Shown piece by piece: positions 43,435 to 52,327 of a DNA stretch of 64,000 nt. Below the pieces are notes generated by a model. The model was not told where the DNA came from and searched no databases. It saw only the letters and a list, made by a program, of their open reading frames with translations. The position numbers were made by a program, and so were the translations under genes. The stretch's first letter is position 1. The number at the start of each line of letters is the position of its first letter. Source of the stretch: Pseudomonas sp. ABC1 (lineage in GTDB: Bacteria; Pseudomonadota; Gammaproteobacteria; Pseudomonadales; Pseudomonadaceae); contig NZ_CP058349.1 in NCBI RefSeq assembly GCF_013395055.1, forward strand, positions 3,971,897-4,035,896. Direction: 5' to 3'.

Positions 43435-44655
43435 ATGTCCGCCCCGCACAACCCGGTGTCCCGTTCCGATTTCGATCAGGTTATCGTTCCTACGTTCGCT
43501 CCCGCCGCGTTCATACCGGTGCGAGGCGAGGGTTCGCGAGTCTGGGACCAGAGTGGGCGAGAGCTGATCGACCTGTCCGGTGGTATCGCGGTCAACTCCC
43601 TGGGGCATGCTCATCCGAAATTGATCGAGGCCCTGACCGAACAGGCGGGCAAACTCTGGCATATCTCGAATATCTTCACCAACGAGCCGGCTCTGCGCCT
43701 GGCCAGGAAACTGGTGGATGCGACATTCGCTGATCGGGTGTTCTTCAGCAATTCCGGAGCGGAGGCCAACGAGGCTGCTTTCAAGCTGGCGCGGCGTTAT
43801 GCCCATGATGTCTATGGTCCCGAGAGGTTCGAGATCATTTCGGCCCTGAACAGTTTCCATGGCCGGACTCTGTTCACGGTCAGTGTCGCGGGTCAGCCCA
43901 AGTATTCCGATGGTTTCGGGCCGAAGATCGAGGGCATCACCCATGTGCCTTTCAATGATCTGGCTGCGCTCGAGGCGGCGATATCGGAGAAGACCTGTGC
44001 CGTGGTGCTAGAGCCGATCCAGGGCGAGAGCGGCATCCTGCCTGCCGAGCAGGCTTATCTGGAAGGTGCACGCCGTCTGTGTGATCAGTACGGTGCCTTG
44101 CTGATCTTCGACGAAGTGCAGACGGGCGTCGGCCGTACTGGTGCGCTGTACGACTATATGCACTACGGCGTGACGCCGGACATCCTGACCAGTGCCAAGG
44201 GGCTGGGCGGTGGTTTCCCGATCGGCGCTACACTGACCACGGACAAGGTGGCCCAGCATTTCAGCGTAGGCACGCATGGCAGCACCTTCGGCGGCAATCC
44301 GCTGGCCTGTGCGGTGGCCGAGGCGGTGCTGGACACCGTCAATACGCCGCAGGTACTGGCCGGTGTGCGTGACAAGCATGAGCGCTTCAAGGCGCGGCTG
44401 TTGTCGATCGGGCAGCGCTATGGCCTGTTCAGTCAGGTGCGTGGCCGTGGTCTGTTGATTGGCTGCGTACTGGAGGGCGTATGGAAGGGCCGTGCTGGCG
44501 AGGTCTTCGCGGCGGCCGAGCGCGAGGCGCTGATGGTGCTGCAGGCCGGGCCGGATGTGGTGCGCCTGGCGCCCAGCCTTCTGATCGAGGATGCGGATAT
44601 CGATGAAGGCCTGGATCGTTTCGAACGTGCCGTGGCCAGCCTGGCCAAAGCCTGA
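43435..44655 (+). CDS. aruC: Acetylornithine/succinylornithine aminotransferase (AruC/ArgD type)
   Basis: A 406-residue class-III PLP aminotransferase. The ATG at 43435 with GGAGAA upstream is preferred over a longer frame that would extend into intergenic DNA. Conserved features are SNSGAEANEAAFKLARRY, LEPIQGESG, IFDEVQTGVGRTG and the PLP lysine in TSAKGLGGG. In Pseudomonas this enzyme serves both arginine biosynthesis and the arginine succinyltransferase pathway. Here it is outside any aru gene cluster, so the precise role is inferred. A strong terminator follows. Confidence 0.88.
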   Translation: MSAPHNPVSRSDFDQVIVPTFAPAAFIPVRGEGSRVWDQSGRELIDLSGGIAVNSLGHAHPKLIEALTEQAGKLWHISNIFTNEPALRLARKLVDATFADRVFFSNSGAEANEAAFKLARRYAHDVYGPERFEIISALNSFHGRTLFTVSVAGQPKYSDGFGPKIEGITHVPFNDLAALEAAISEKTCAVVLEPIQGESGILPAEQAYLEGARRLCDQYGALLIFDEVQTGVGRTGALYDYMHYGVTPDILTSAKGLGGGFPIGATLTTDKVAQHFSVGTHGSTFGGNPLACAVAEAVLDTVNTPQVLAGVRDKHERFKARLLSIGQRYGLFSQVRGRGLLIGCVLEGVWKGRAGEVFAAAEREALMVLQAGPDVVRLAPSLLIEDADIDEGLDRFERAVASLAKA

Positions 44656-44692
44656 TCGCTGGATATACCGAACAAAGGGACCGAACAAAGGG

Positions 44693-44717
44693 CGGCGGGG
44701 AATTCCCCGCCGTTTTT
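44693..44717 (+). terminator. Intrinsic terminator after the aminotransferase
   Basis: CGGCGGGG/CCCCGCCG with an AATT loop, followed by TTTTT. A 12-base direct repeat (CCGAACAAAGGG) lies just before it. Confidence 0.9.
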
Positions 44718-44739
44718 CATATGCATCGAGGGTAAGAAG

Positions 44740-45021
44740 ATGAGCGATAGTCTGAAGCTGGTTCTGGAAGATGTGGATGGCACCCAACTGGAGACGTCTT
44801 GCACACGCTTTGCCGTGATCTGGCAGGGGCGTGAAGTGTGGATCCAGCAGGTCGGTAACAATCAGTTGATGATCGGTGTCGATGTCGAGGAGGGCGATAC
44901 CGAGTACGCCAATCTGCTGCTGCGCCCCCTGGCGACTAACCTGGTCAGCCTGGAACTGGAAATGGAGCCGGTGGAAGGGGGCGAGCATGTCCATGGCCCG
45001 GATTGCGGTCACGATCACTGA
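44740..45021 (+). CDS. Small conserved protein with His-rich tail
   Basis: A 93-residue acidic protein of unknown function. The last 13 residues (GEHVHGPDCGHDH) hold four His and a Cys and could bind a metal ion. The body has alternating hydrophobic residues typical of a small beta-rich domain. It lies just upstream of the RluA-type gene, 13 bases before its likely start, and is probably co-transcribed. Confidence 0.75.
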   Translation: MSDSLKLVLEDVDGTQLETSCTRFAVIWQGREVWIQQVGNNQLMIGVDVEEGDTEYANLLLRPLATNLVSLELEMEPVEGGEHVHGPDCGHDH

Positions 45022-45034
45022 CCAGCGTACCCGC

Positions 45035-45943
45035 ATGCCAGGCATGAGCCTGCCCGAGCTGTCCGAATCGCCCATGCGTCCGAGCACATTGCATTTGCCG
45101 CAAGGCCCGTGGGTGACGGTGCTCGATTGCCTATGCGAGCATTTTCCTGCGATTTCTCGCGAGACCTGGCTCGATCGTATGGCACGTGGGCGGGTACTGG
45201 ATGCCCAGGGGCAGGCGCTGGATGCGGGGTATCCTTACCGGGTCGGGATGCGTGTGCATTATTTTCGTGAGGTCGCCCGCGAAACGGCGGTGCCTTTTCA
45301 GGAAACCGTGCTGCATGTCGATGAACACCTGCTGGTGGTCGACAAGCCGCATTTCCTTTCGGTGATGCCCGCAGGCGAGTACGTACAGGAAACCCTGCTG
45401 GCGAGGCTGAGCAAGCGCTTCGGCAGTCATGACCTGGTCCCTCTGCACCGTATCGACCGCCTGACGGCAGGTCTCGTGCTGTTCTCTACCAACCCGCAAA
45501 GCCGGGGGCGTTACCAGGCGCTGTTTCGGCAACGGCTTATCCACAAGACGTATGAAGCGATTTGTCCGGCATTGCCTGGGCAAACCTTTCCGATGGTTCT
45601 GCACAAGCGCATGGTGCCCGGCGAGCCTTTCTTCCTGATGCGCGAAGAGGCCGGCGAGGCGAACAGCGAGACACGCATCGAGGTGCTCGAACGGCGTGGT
45701 GATCTGTGGCGCTACGCGCTGTTTCCCGTCACCGGCAAGAAACACCAGTTGCGCCTGCACATGGCCAGCCTGGGGGCTGGCATCTGTAACGATCCGTTCT
45801 ATCCTCTGCTGCTCGAACGTTCCCGACGGGAGGCTGACGACTATGCGCGCCCGTTGAAGCTCCTGGCTCGGTCCTTGTCGTTCGAGGATCCGCTCAGCGG
45901 TGAGGCGCGGCACTTCGAAAGTGGTCAGCACCTGGAGTGGTAG
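45035..45943 (+). CDS. RluA-family pseudouridine synthase
   Basis: A 302-residue pseudouridine synthase. The catalytic Asp is in HRIDRLTAGLV, and the family motifs LLVVDKPHFLSVMP, YEAICPALPG and KKHQLRLHMASLG are in order. It isomerises uridines in rRNA or tRNA; which position cannot be told. The frame is open upstream to 44876, overlapping the previous gene. Starts at 45035, 45044 and 45074 are all possible and none has a strong ribosome site. An S4 domain is not obvious. Confidence 0.85.
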   Translation: MPGMSLPELSESPMRPSTLHLPQGPWVTVLDCLCEHFPAISRETWLDRMARGRVLDAQGQALDAGYPYRVGMRVHYFREVARETAVPFQETVLHVDEHLLVVDKPHFLSVMPAGEYVQETLLARLSKRFGSHDLVPLHRIDRLTAGLVLFSTNPQSRGRYQALFRQRLIHKTYEAICPALPGQTFPMVLHKRMVPGEPFFLMREEAGEANSETRIEVLERRGDLWRYALFPVTGKKHQLRLHMASLGAGICNDPFYPLLLERSRREADDYARPLKLLARSLSFEDPLSGEARHFESGQHLEW

Positions 45944-46262
45944 TTCTGGTGTTTTCAGCGGTTTTTCCACTGAATCTGTGCAGGAGCCTGTGCATAACCT
46001 GGGGAATGCCCGATGGATGGCGCGCAATGCTTGGCTTTGCCGCGACTTGTTTAAAAAACAGTCATTATTCAGTGGGTTACCAACACAGACTGGGGATTCC
46101 TGTGTGGGTAACTCGGGGATGAATCGCTGCGTGGCACAGATGACGGCACTCTTGTCGGTTTGATCGTTTTTTATCCAGCGATGAATGGCTGTCAAGACCA
46201 CGCCGGCACGTACGTAAAGCGTTATGCTGCTCGCATCAGACAAACGAACCAAGGAGTTTCCG
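45944..46262. other. Intergenic region before the HugZ-like gene
   Basis: No gene is supported. One TTATGCACA (minus strand, around 45989) fits a DnaA-box consensus but stands alone. AAGGAG at 46250-46255 serves the downstream GTG start. Confidence 0.5.
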
Positions 46263-46985
46263 GTGAGCTCGGAAGTGAATCGTGATGCCCGTCGCCTGCT
46301 GCTCAAAGAGTACCGAGGCGTGCTCTCCACCCAATCGAAAGCGATGCCCGGCTTTCCCTTCGGCTCGGCCGTGCCTTACTGTCTCGACGAGCAGGGCTGG
46401 CCGCTGATCCTGATCAGCCGCATCGCACAGCACACGCGCAACCTGCTGGCTGATCCACACTGTTCATTGCTGGTGGGTGAGCGGGATGCCGACGATGTGC
46501 AGGCGGCCGGTCGGCTGACCTTGCTGGCCCAGGCGAAGAAGCTGGAAGGCGAGCAGGCCATCGAAGCGGCGGCGCGGCGCTACTACCGCTACTTCCCTGA
46601 GTCGCAGAACTATCACCAGGCCCATGACTTCGATTTCTGGCACTTGCAGCCCGTGCGTTGGCGCTATATCGGCGGCTTCGGTGCCATCCACTGGCTGGAT
46701 GGTGTTGAGCTGGCCAACCCGTTTGCGGCCAGCGCCGGCGCCCCGGGCGCCGAAGACAGCATGATCGAGCACATGAACACGGATCACCGCGATGCCATCG
46801 CGCATTATCTGGAACTGGCCGGCCTGCCGGCAGAGCCGGAAGCCTGGATGGCGGGTGTCGACAGTGAAGGCTGTCATTTGCGCCAGGGTCGCAAGGTGCA
46901 CTGGCTACCGTTTCCGCAGGTGTGTACCACGGCGCTGGATGTGCGCCAGGCGCTGGTTGTGCTGGCCAGGGCCGATAGCCTGTAG
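46263..46985 (+). CDS. hugZ: HugZ-like heme-utilisation / flavin-reductase-fold protein
   Basis: A 240-residue protein with a GTG start correctly spaced from AAGGAG; an upstream in-frame ATG at 46224 has no such site. The N-terminal domain is a pyridoxamine-phosphate-oxidase-like split barrel (AMPGFPFGSAVPYCL, LISRIAQHTRNLLADPHCSLL). The C-terminal DUF2470-type domain carries MNTDHRDAIAHYLE and VHWLPFPQ. The family includes HugZ-type heme-degrading proteins. Heme use is therefore likely but not proven here. Confidence 0.8.
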   Translation: MSSEVNRDARRLLLKEYRGVLSTQSKAMPGFPFGSAVPYCLDEQGWPLILISRIAQHTRNLLADPHCSLLVGERDADDVQAAGRLTLLAQAKKLEGEQAIEAAARRYYRYFPESQNYHQAHDFDFWHLQPVRWRYIGGFGAIHWLDGVELANPFAASAGAPGAEDSMIEHMNTDHRDAIAHYLELAGLPAEPEAWMAGVDSEGCHLRQGRKVHWLPFPQVCTTALDVRQALVVLARADSL

Positions 46986-47083
46986 GCGCGGTGACCGATG
47001 AATAATCCGGTTACAGGCCCGGCTTGAATTCGAGGCTGCCCGGCGTCATTTACTGGACAAGCCGTTTTTCCAAGGAACCACCG

Positions 47084-47554
47084 ATGCGCATTTTTTTCCT
47101 GCTGTTTCTGCTGTTCCCGCTTGCCGAACTGGCGGTGCTGATCAAGGTCGGCAGCTCCATCGGCGTGCTGGCGACCATCCTGCTGCTGATTCTGGCGGGG
47201 ATGGTGGGTGTGCTGGTGCTGCGCCTGGCAGGGTTCGCCACCGCCTGGCGAGTGCGTGAGCGCATGGCGCGAGGGGAGTTGCCCGAGAAGGAAATGCTGC
47301 AGGGCGTCCTGCTGGCCGTCGCCGGTGGCTTGCTGATCCTGCCGGGCTTCATTAGTGACCTGATCGCCTTGCTGATTCTTCTGCCGTTCACGCGCCGCCT
47401 GTTGCTGAATGCCTTTCAGCGCCGTGTCGAAGCACAGGCGCAGCGCCAGCGGGCGTTCGCCGACGACCTGAGGCAGTCGCGGGACGCGGGGCAGGCGTCC
47501 GGGGGGCACAAGCCAGATGTGATCGAAGGGGAGTGGGAGCGGCGCGACACATGA
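47084..47554 (+). CDS. fxsA: FxsA-family membrane protein
   Basis: A 156-residue inner-membrane protein with three to four hydrophobic segments: FFLLFLLFPLAELAVLI, IGVLATILLLILAGMVGVLV, LLAVAGGLLILPGFI and ALLILLPF. A hydrophilic C-terminal tail follows. FxsA (suppressor of F exclusion of phage T7) often lies next to groESL, as here. AAGGAA precedes the start. A terminator separates it from groES. Confidence 0.9.
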   Translation: MRIFFLLFLLFPLAELAVLIKVGSSIGVLATILLLILAGMVGVLVLRLAGFATAWRVRERMARGELPEKEMLQGVLLAVAGGLLILPGFISDLIALLILLPFTRRLLLNAFQRRVEAQAQRQRAFADDLRQSRDAGQASGGHKPDVIEGEWERRDT

Positions 47555-47562
47555 TGGTGAAG

Positions 47563-47584
47563 AATGGCGCTTCGGCGCCATTTT
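47563..47584 (+). terminator. Terminator after fxsA
   Basis: AATGGCGC/GCGCCATT with a TTCG loop, followed by TTC. It stands between fxsA and the groESL promoter. Confidence 0.8.
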
Positions 47585-47615
47585 CATTCGTGCTGAAAAA
47601 ATCTTGCCGCTACCA

Positions 47616-47643
47616 CTTGAAATACGTTTGCCCGCCCGCATTT
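47616..47643 (+). promoter_or_regulatory. Heat-shock (sigma-32) promoter of groESL
   Basis: CTTGAAA at 47616-47622 and CGCATTT at 47637-47643, 14 bases apart, match the sigma-32 consensus CTTGAAA / CCCATnT closely. About 130 bases of leader separate it from groES. No CIRCE element was seen. Confidence 0.75.
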
Positions 47644-47776
47644 AGCCTAACAGCTGTCCATTGCGACAGGCGTTCTTCTGCAGCCTGCCCAGGCAGGCCG
47701 CAACCGGCGATGCCGGATTTTCCAACCCGCCGATGATGGCATCGGCATGGCACAACTCAATTGGGAGAAATCGACA

Positions 47777-48070
47777 ATGGCTCTTCGTCCTCTGTATGAC
47801 CGCGTCGTAGTCCGCCGCAGCGAAGAAGAAAACAAGACCGCTGGCGGCATCGTGCTGCCCGGTTCCGCTGCTGAAAAACCGAATCGTGGCGAGGTCGTCG
47901 CTGTGGGCACTGGTCGTGTTCTGGAAAACGGTGAAGTACGCCCGCTGGCCGTCAAGGTTGGTGACAAGGTCGTGTTCGGCCCGTACTCCGGCAGCAACAC
48001 CGTCAAAGACAACGGTGAAGACCTGCTGGTCCTGAGCGAAAGCGAAATCCTCGCTGTCGTCGAAGCCTGA
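47777..48070 (+). CDS. groES: Co-chaperonin GroES
   Basis: A 97-residue GroES starting MALRPLYDRVVVRR. The mobile loop (EEENKTAGGIVLPGSAAEKP) that contacts GroEL is conserved and length is normal. An in-frame ATG 30 bases upstream is disregarded because the protein family starts at MALRPL and a GGGAG site precedes that ATG. It caps the GroEL cavity during folding. groEL follows after 45 bases in the same operon under a heat-shock promoter. Confidence 0.98.
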   Translation: MALRPLYDRVVVRRSEEENKTAGGIVLPGSAAEKPNRGEVVAVGTGRVLENGEVRPLAVKVGDKVVFGPYSGSNTVKDNGEDLLVLSESEILAVVEA

Positions 48071-48115
48071 TCCTGTTTATCCCACCTAATCATCAAGAAT
48101 TGAGGAAAAATCGAC

Positions 48116-49756
48116 ATGGCTGCTAAAGAAGTCAAATTTGGCGATTCCGCTCGCAAGAAACTGCTGGTCGGCGTGAACGTGCTGGCCGACGCTGTCAAAG
48201 CCACCCTCGGCCCGAAAGGCCGCAACGTGGTTCTGGAGCGTAGCTTCGGTGCCCCGCTGATCACCAAAGACGGTGTTTCGGTCGCCAAGGAAATCGAACT
48301 CAAGGACAAATTCGAGAACATCGGCGCGCAACTGGTCAAGGACGTCGCGTCCAAAGCCAACGACGCTGCCGGTGACGGCACCACCACCGCCACCGTTCTG
48401 GCTCAAGCCATCGTCACCGAGGGCTTGAAGTCCGTCGCTGCCGGTCTGAACCCGATGGACCTCAAGCGCGGCATCGACAAGGCCACCGCTGCCGTCGTCG
48501 CCGAGCTGAAGAACCTGGCCAAGCCGTGCACCGACACCAAAGCTATCGCCCAGGTCGGCACCATCTCCGCCAACTCCGATGACTCCATCGGCAACATCAT
48601 TGCCGAAGCCATGGAAAAAGTCGGCAAGGAAGGCGTGATCACCGTCGAAGAAGGCTCGGGCCTGGAGAACGAACTCTCCGTCGTCGAAGGCATGCAGTTC
48701 GACCGTGGCTACCTGTCGCCGTACTTCATCAACAAGCCCGACACCATGGTTGCCGAGCTGGAAGGCCCGCTGCTGTTGCTGGTCGACAAGAAGATCTCCA
48801 ACATCCGCGAGCTGCTGCCGGTTCTGGAAGCCGTTGCCAAGTCCGGCCGTCCGCTGCTGATCGTTGCCGAGGACGTCGAAGGCGAAGCGCTGGCCACCCT
48901 GGTGGTCAACAACATGCGCGGCATCGTCAAGGTTGCAGCGGTCAAGGCACCTGGCTTCGGCGACCGCCGCAAAGCCATGCTGCAGGACATCGCCATCCTG
49001 ACTGGCGGTACCGTGATCTCCGAAGAAGTCGGCCTGAGCCTGGAAACCACTACCCTGGAGCACCTGGGTAATGCCAAGCGCGTCGTGCTGAACAAGGAAA
49101 ACACCACCATCATCGACGGTGCTGGTCAGCAAGCCGACATCGAAGCCCGCGTTGCTCAGATCCGCAAGCAGGTCGAAGAGACCACTTCCGACTACGACAA
49201 GGAAAAACTGCAAGAGCGCCTGGCCAAGCTGGCTGGCGGTGTTGCCGTGATCAAGGTTGGCGCTGCCACCGAAGTCGAGATGAAAGAGAAGAAAGCCCGC
49301 GTCGAAGACGCCCTGCACGCAACCCGTGCTGCGGTCGAGGAAGGCGTGGTGCCTGGCGGTGGTGTTGCGCTGGTGCGTGCACTGGACGCCATCAAGGATC
49401 TGAAAGGCATCAACGAAGAGCAGAACGCCGGTATCAACATCCTGCGTCGTGCGGTCGAAGCGCCTCTGCGCCAGATCGTCAGCAACGCTGGTGACGAAGC
49501 GTCCGTGGTACTGGACAAGGTCAAGGCCGGTTCGGGCAACTACGGCTACAACGCCGCCACTGGCGAATACGGCGACCTGATCGAGTTCGGCATCATCGAC
49601 CCGGCCAAGGTAACCCGTAGCGCGCTGCAGGCTGCTGCCTCCATCGCCGGTCTGCTGATCACCACCGAGGCCATCGTTGCCGAGCTGCCGGAAGACAAGG
49701 CTGCTGCTCCTGCGATGCCTGACATGGGTGGCATGGGCGGTATGGGCGGCTTCTGA
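48116..49756 (+). CDS. groEL: Chaperonin GroEL
   Basis: A 546-residue chaperonin of standard length: LLVGVNVLADAVKATLGPKG at the N-terminus, the ATP-binding GDGTTTATVLAQA, and the Gly/Met tail MGGMGGMGGF. It forms the double-ring folding machine with GroES. GAGGAAAA precedes the start. Codon use is strongly biased to C-ending codons, as expected for a highly expressed gene. A strong terminator follows. Confidence 0.99.
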   Translation: MAAKEVKFGDSARKKLLVGVNVLADAVKATLGPKGRNVVLERSFGAPLITKDGVSVAKEIELKDKFENIGAQLVKDVASKANDAAGDGTTTATVLAQAIVTEGLKSVAAGLNPMDLKRGIDKATAAVVAELKNLAKPCTDTKAIAQVGTISANSDDSIGNIIAEAMEKVGKEGVITVEEGSGLENELSVVEGMQFDRGYLSPYFINKPDTMVAELEGPLLLLVDKKISNIRELLPVLEAVAKSGRPLLIVAEDVEGEALATLVVNNMRGIVKVAAVKAPGFGDRRKAMLQDIAILTGGTVISEEVGLSLETTTLEHLGNAKRVVLNKENTTIIDGAGQQADIEARVAQIRKQVEETTSDYDKEKLQERLAKLAGGVAVIKVGAATEVEMKEKKARVEDALHATRAAVEEGVVPGGGVALVRALDAIKDLKGINEEQNAGINILRRAVEAPLRQIVSNAGDEASVVLDKVKAGSGNYGYNAATGEYGDLIEFGIIDPAKVTRSALQAAASIAGLLITTEAIVAELPEDKAAAPAMPDMGGMGGMGGF

Positions 49757-49772
49757 TCCCGTACGCTGCATG

Positions 49773-49801
49773 AAAAAACCCGCGCTTGTCGCGGGTTTTT
49801 T
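49773..49801 (+). terminator. groESL terminator
   Basis: AAAAAACCCGCG/CGCGGGTTTTTT around a 5-base loop, a textbook intrinsic terminator usable from both strands. Confidence 0.95.
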
Positions 49802-49931
49802 CGTTATGGGGTGAGCGAGCCGGCCTGGCAAGCAGGCAATTGATCGTCCATTCGTCGAATAAAACCGCGCACGTCATATTTCAGGTCTAGTCTCTGGACT
49901 CCCTTGGCAATTCCAATCAATGGGTTGCGGC

Positions 49932-50177
49932 ATGAATCTGAACCTGATCCGAGCTTTTTCCACATGGAGCCTGCTGGCGCTGGCGGCGCTGCTGCTCTAT
50001 GTCTGCGTTCATTCCTGGAATGAGCCTCTGCCTCAGGTGCTGTCGCTGAGTGCCATTCAACTGGACCACTGTCCGCTACCGGCAGGCGGACGCATCGGAC
50101 ATCGCTCGGCGAGTGCCGATGACGATGGCCTGTTGTTGTTGATGTTTGGTCTTTCCCAGGGGCGGGCGGGCTTCTGA
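49932..50177 (+). CDS. Small hypothetical membrane-anchored protein
   Basis: An 81-residue protein of unknown function. One N-terminal hydrophobic segment (AFSTWSLLALAALLLYVCVH) would act as signal anchor. The rest is short and polar with no motif. The start at 49932 or 49920 is unclear as neither has a good ribosome site. It sits between groEL and the pyruvate kinase, which is convergent with it. Confidence 0.5.
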   Translation: MNLNLIRAFSTWSLLALAALLLYVCVHSWNEPLPQVLSLSAIQLDHCPLPAGGRIGHRSASADDDGLLLLMFGLSQGRAGF

Positions 50178-50252
50178 AACCTGCTCACGATCCTGCTCGT
50201 AAAGACCGTGCATGGCTACTGAATCGCTTGGTGTGAGGTGGGGGGCAGAAAG

Positions 50253-50282
50253 CGGTAACGCCACCTTCCGGTGGCGTTACCG
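50253..50282. terminator. Hairpin terminator between convergent genes
   Basis: A perfect 13-bp stem (CGGTAACGCCACC/GGTGGCGTTACCG) with a TTCC loop, 6 bases past the pyruvate kinase stop. It lacks a long T-run but probably terminates the minus-strand message and perhaps the small plus-strand gene. Confidence 0.75.
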
Positions 50283-50288
50283 TCGAGG

Positions 50289-51740
50289 TCAGCTGAGGGA
50301 GTCGCCGACGCGCAGGATCTTCATGGTGTTGGTGCCGCCCGTGCCGTGATAGCTGTCGCCCTTGGTCAGGATGACCCAGTCTCCTGGCTCCACCACGCCA
50401 CGCTTGAGCAGCTCGTCCACCGCTGTCTGGCTGACTTTGTCGGCGGGCAGGGCTGCCGCTTCGAACGGGACGGTCTGTACGCCACGGAACAGGGCCACGC
50501 GCGCCTGGCTTTCACGGTAGGGGGTGAAGGCGAAGATCGGCACCGAGGAGCGGATGCGCGACAGGATCAGCGGGGTATAGCCACTCTCGGTCAGGCTGAT
50601 GATGGCCTTGACGCCGGGAAAGTGGTTGGCCGTGTACATCGCCGCGAGGGCGGTGCTTTCGTCGCAACGGCTGAAGCTCTGGCCGAGGCGGTGACTGGAG
50701 CGGGTGCTGGTCGGGTGTTTTTCCGCGCCGACGCAGACCCGTGCCATGGCGGCGATGGCTTCCACCGGGTAGTCGCCAGCGGCGCTTTCCGCCGAGAGCA
50801 TCACCGCATCGGTGTAGTCGAGCACGGCGTTGGCCACGTCGGACACTTCGGCACGGGTGGGCATCGGGCTGTGGATCATCGACTCCATCATCTGCGTGGC
50901 GGTGATCACTACTTTGTTGTGGCGGCGCGAGTGCAGGATGATCTTCTTCTGGATGCCGACCAGCTCGGCATCGCCGATTTCCACGCCGAGGTCGCCACGC
51001 GCGACCATCACGCCATCGCTGGCGCGGATCAGTGCATCGAGGGATTCGTCGTCGGCCACGGCTTCGGCGCGTTCGATCTTGGCGATCAGCCAGGCGCTGG
51101 AGCCGGCTTCGTCGCGCAGGCGGCGCGCCAGTTCCATGTCGGCGGCATCGCGCGGGAAGGAGACGGCCAGGTAGTCCAGTTCGAGGGCGGCGGCGAGCTT
51201 GATGTCGGCCTTGTCCTTGGCGGTCAGGGCAGGGGCGGTCAGGCCGCCACCACGGCGGTTGATGCCCTTGTTGTCGGACAGCGGGCCACCGATCAGGACC
51301 ATGCAGTGCAGTTCGTCGGCGCTGGTGCTGTCGACGCGCATGACCACGCGGCCATCGTCCAGCAGCAACTCGTCACCGACCTGGCAGTCCTTGACCAGGT
51401 CCGGGTAGTCGATGCCGACCACTTCCTGGGTTCCGGCATCGCGCGGGTGGGTGACCGAGAAGCGGAAGGTGTCGCCTTCCTTCAGCTCGATGCGCTTGTC
51501 CTTGAACTTGGCGATGCGGATCTTCGGGCCTTGCAGGTCGCCGAGCAGGGCGACGAAGCGGCCATGGCGAGCGGCGATTTCACGTACCAGGGTAGCGCGT
51601 GCGCGGTGCTCATCGGGGGTGCCATGGGAGAAGTTCAGGCGGGCCACGTCCAGCCCGGCGAGGATCATTTTTTCCAGCACTTCCGGCGAGCTGCTGGATG
51701 GACCGAGGGTTGCGACGATTTTGGTGCGACGCGAGATCAT
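50289..51740 (-). CDS. pyk: Pyruvate kinase
   Basis: A 483-residue pyruvate kinase, converting phosphoenolpyruvate and ADP to pyruvate and ATP. It shows RRTKIVATLGPSS at the N-terminus, VARLNFSHG, LGDLQGPKIR, the active-site ATQMMESMIHSPMPTRAEVS and the Mg-binding VMVARGDLGVEI. Length fits the AMP- or sugar-phosphate-regulated type (PykA-like) of Pseudomonas. It is transcribed alone, and a terminator hairpin follows it. Confidence 0.97.
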   Translation of the reverse strand: MISRRTKIVATLGPSSSSPEVLEKMILAGLDVARLNFSHGTPDEHRARATLVREIAARHGRFVALLGDLQGPKIRIAKFKDKRIELKEGDTFRFSVTHPRDAGTQEVVGIDYPDLVKDCQVGDELLLDDGRVVMRVDSTSADELHCMVLIGGPLSDNKGINRRGGGLTAPALTAKDKADIKLAAALELDYLAVSFPRDAADMELARRLRDEAGSSAWLIAKIERAEAVADDESLDALIRASDGVMVARGDLGVEIGDAELVGIQKKIILHSRRHNKVVITATQMMESMIHSPMPTRAEVSDVANAVLDYTDAVMLSAESAAGDYPVEAIAAMARVCVGAEKHPTSTRSSHRLGQSFSRCDESTALAAMYTANHFPGVKAIISLTESGYTPLILSRIRSSVPIFAFTPYRESQARVALFRGVQTVPFEAAALPADKVSQTAVDELLKRGVVEPGDWVILTKGDSYHGTGGTNTMKILRVGDSLS

Positions 51741-51976
51741 GCAATGGCTCCTTTGGTTCTGATTGCCCGAGGCTACTATGCTGCCGCGCTGTAGTCATCG
51801 TTGTATGTCACTACTCTTTTCTTTCGTGGCTTGCGTCGAAACGTCGGCAGACCCTAATAGAGCCACCCGGTATGAAGGTTTCGTGACGCGAAGGTTTTTC
51901 GTGCAGCGATCAGGCCGTTTTGCCGCTGCAGTTTTATCGGCACTGGCCGATAATCCGGCATCGAAGGAGATCCCCC
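51741..51976. promoter_or_regulatory. Divergent intergenic region, pyk and lipoprotein gene
   Basis: About 235 bases between two divergent starts should hold both promoters. No clear boxes were placed. GAAGGAG at 51963-51969 serves the lipoprotein gene. Confidence 0.4.
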
Positions 51977-52324
51977 ATGCGTCTATTGATCATTCTGTGT
52001 GCAGCATTGCTGGTGGCCGGCTGCGGGCGTTCGGCTCTGGACCGCTCCCTGGACAGCGCTTACGTCTTCTATGAGCAGGGCGACTGCGGGCAAGCGACGC
52101 TGGAGTTGTCCCGGGCCGAGCGCCTGAGTCGTTCGCGAGGCTACCTGCAACCGGAGATTTCCCTGCTGCGCGGTCAGTGCCTGGAGCGCCAGGGCCTGTT
52201 CGTCGATGCGGTGGAGACTTACCAGTTCATCGTCACGCGCTATACCGCCAGCGAATATGCCTACCGTGCGCGCGCCCGCCTGGAAACCCTGCATCAACTG
52301 GGGCATCACACCGGCGGCAAGTGA
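51977..52324 (+). CDS. Small lipoprotein with TPR-like helices
   Basis: A 115-residue protein with a lipoprotein signal: MRLLIILCAALLVAGCG, lipobox LVAGC, so Cys16 would be lipidated and the protein anchored in an envelope membrane. The mature part is helical with TPR-like spacing (AYVFYEQGDCGQATLELSRA, CLERQGLFVDAVETYQFIV), suggesting protein-protein contacts. GAAGGAG precedes the start. It converges with the sensor-kinase gene, whose stop is 3 bases away. Confidence 0.8.
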   Translation: MRLLIILCAALLVAGCGRSALDRSLDSAYVFYEQGDCGQATLELSRAERLSRSRGYLQPEISLLRGQCLERQGLFVDAVETYQFIVTRYTASEYAYRARARLETLHQLGHHTGGK

Positions 52325-52327
52325 GGC

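Noticed and set aside
45980..46000. Replication-origin signal (DnaA box)
   Set aside because: Only one TTATnCACA match, no cluster, no AT-rich unwinding region and no dnaA/dnaN neighbours.
48086..49831. Long open frame antisense to groEL
   Set aside because: Arises from the strong codon bias of groEL; the translation is repetitive D, G and V without homology.
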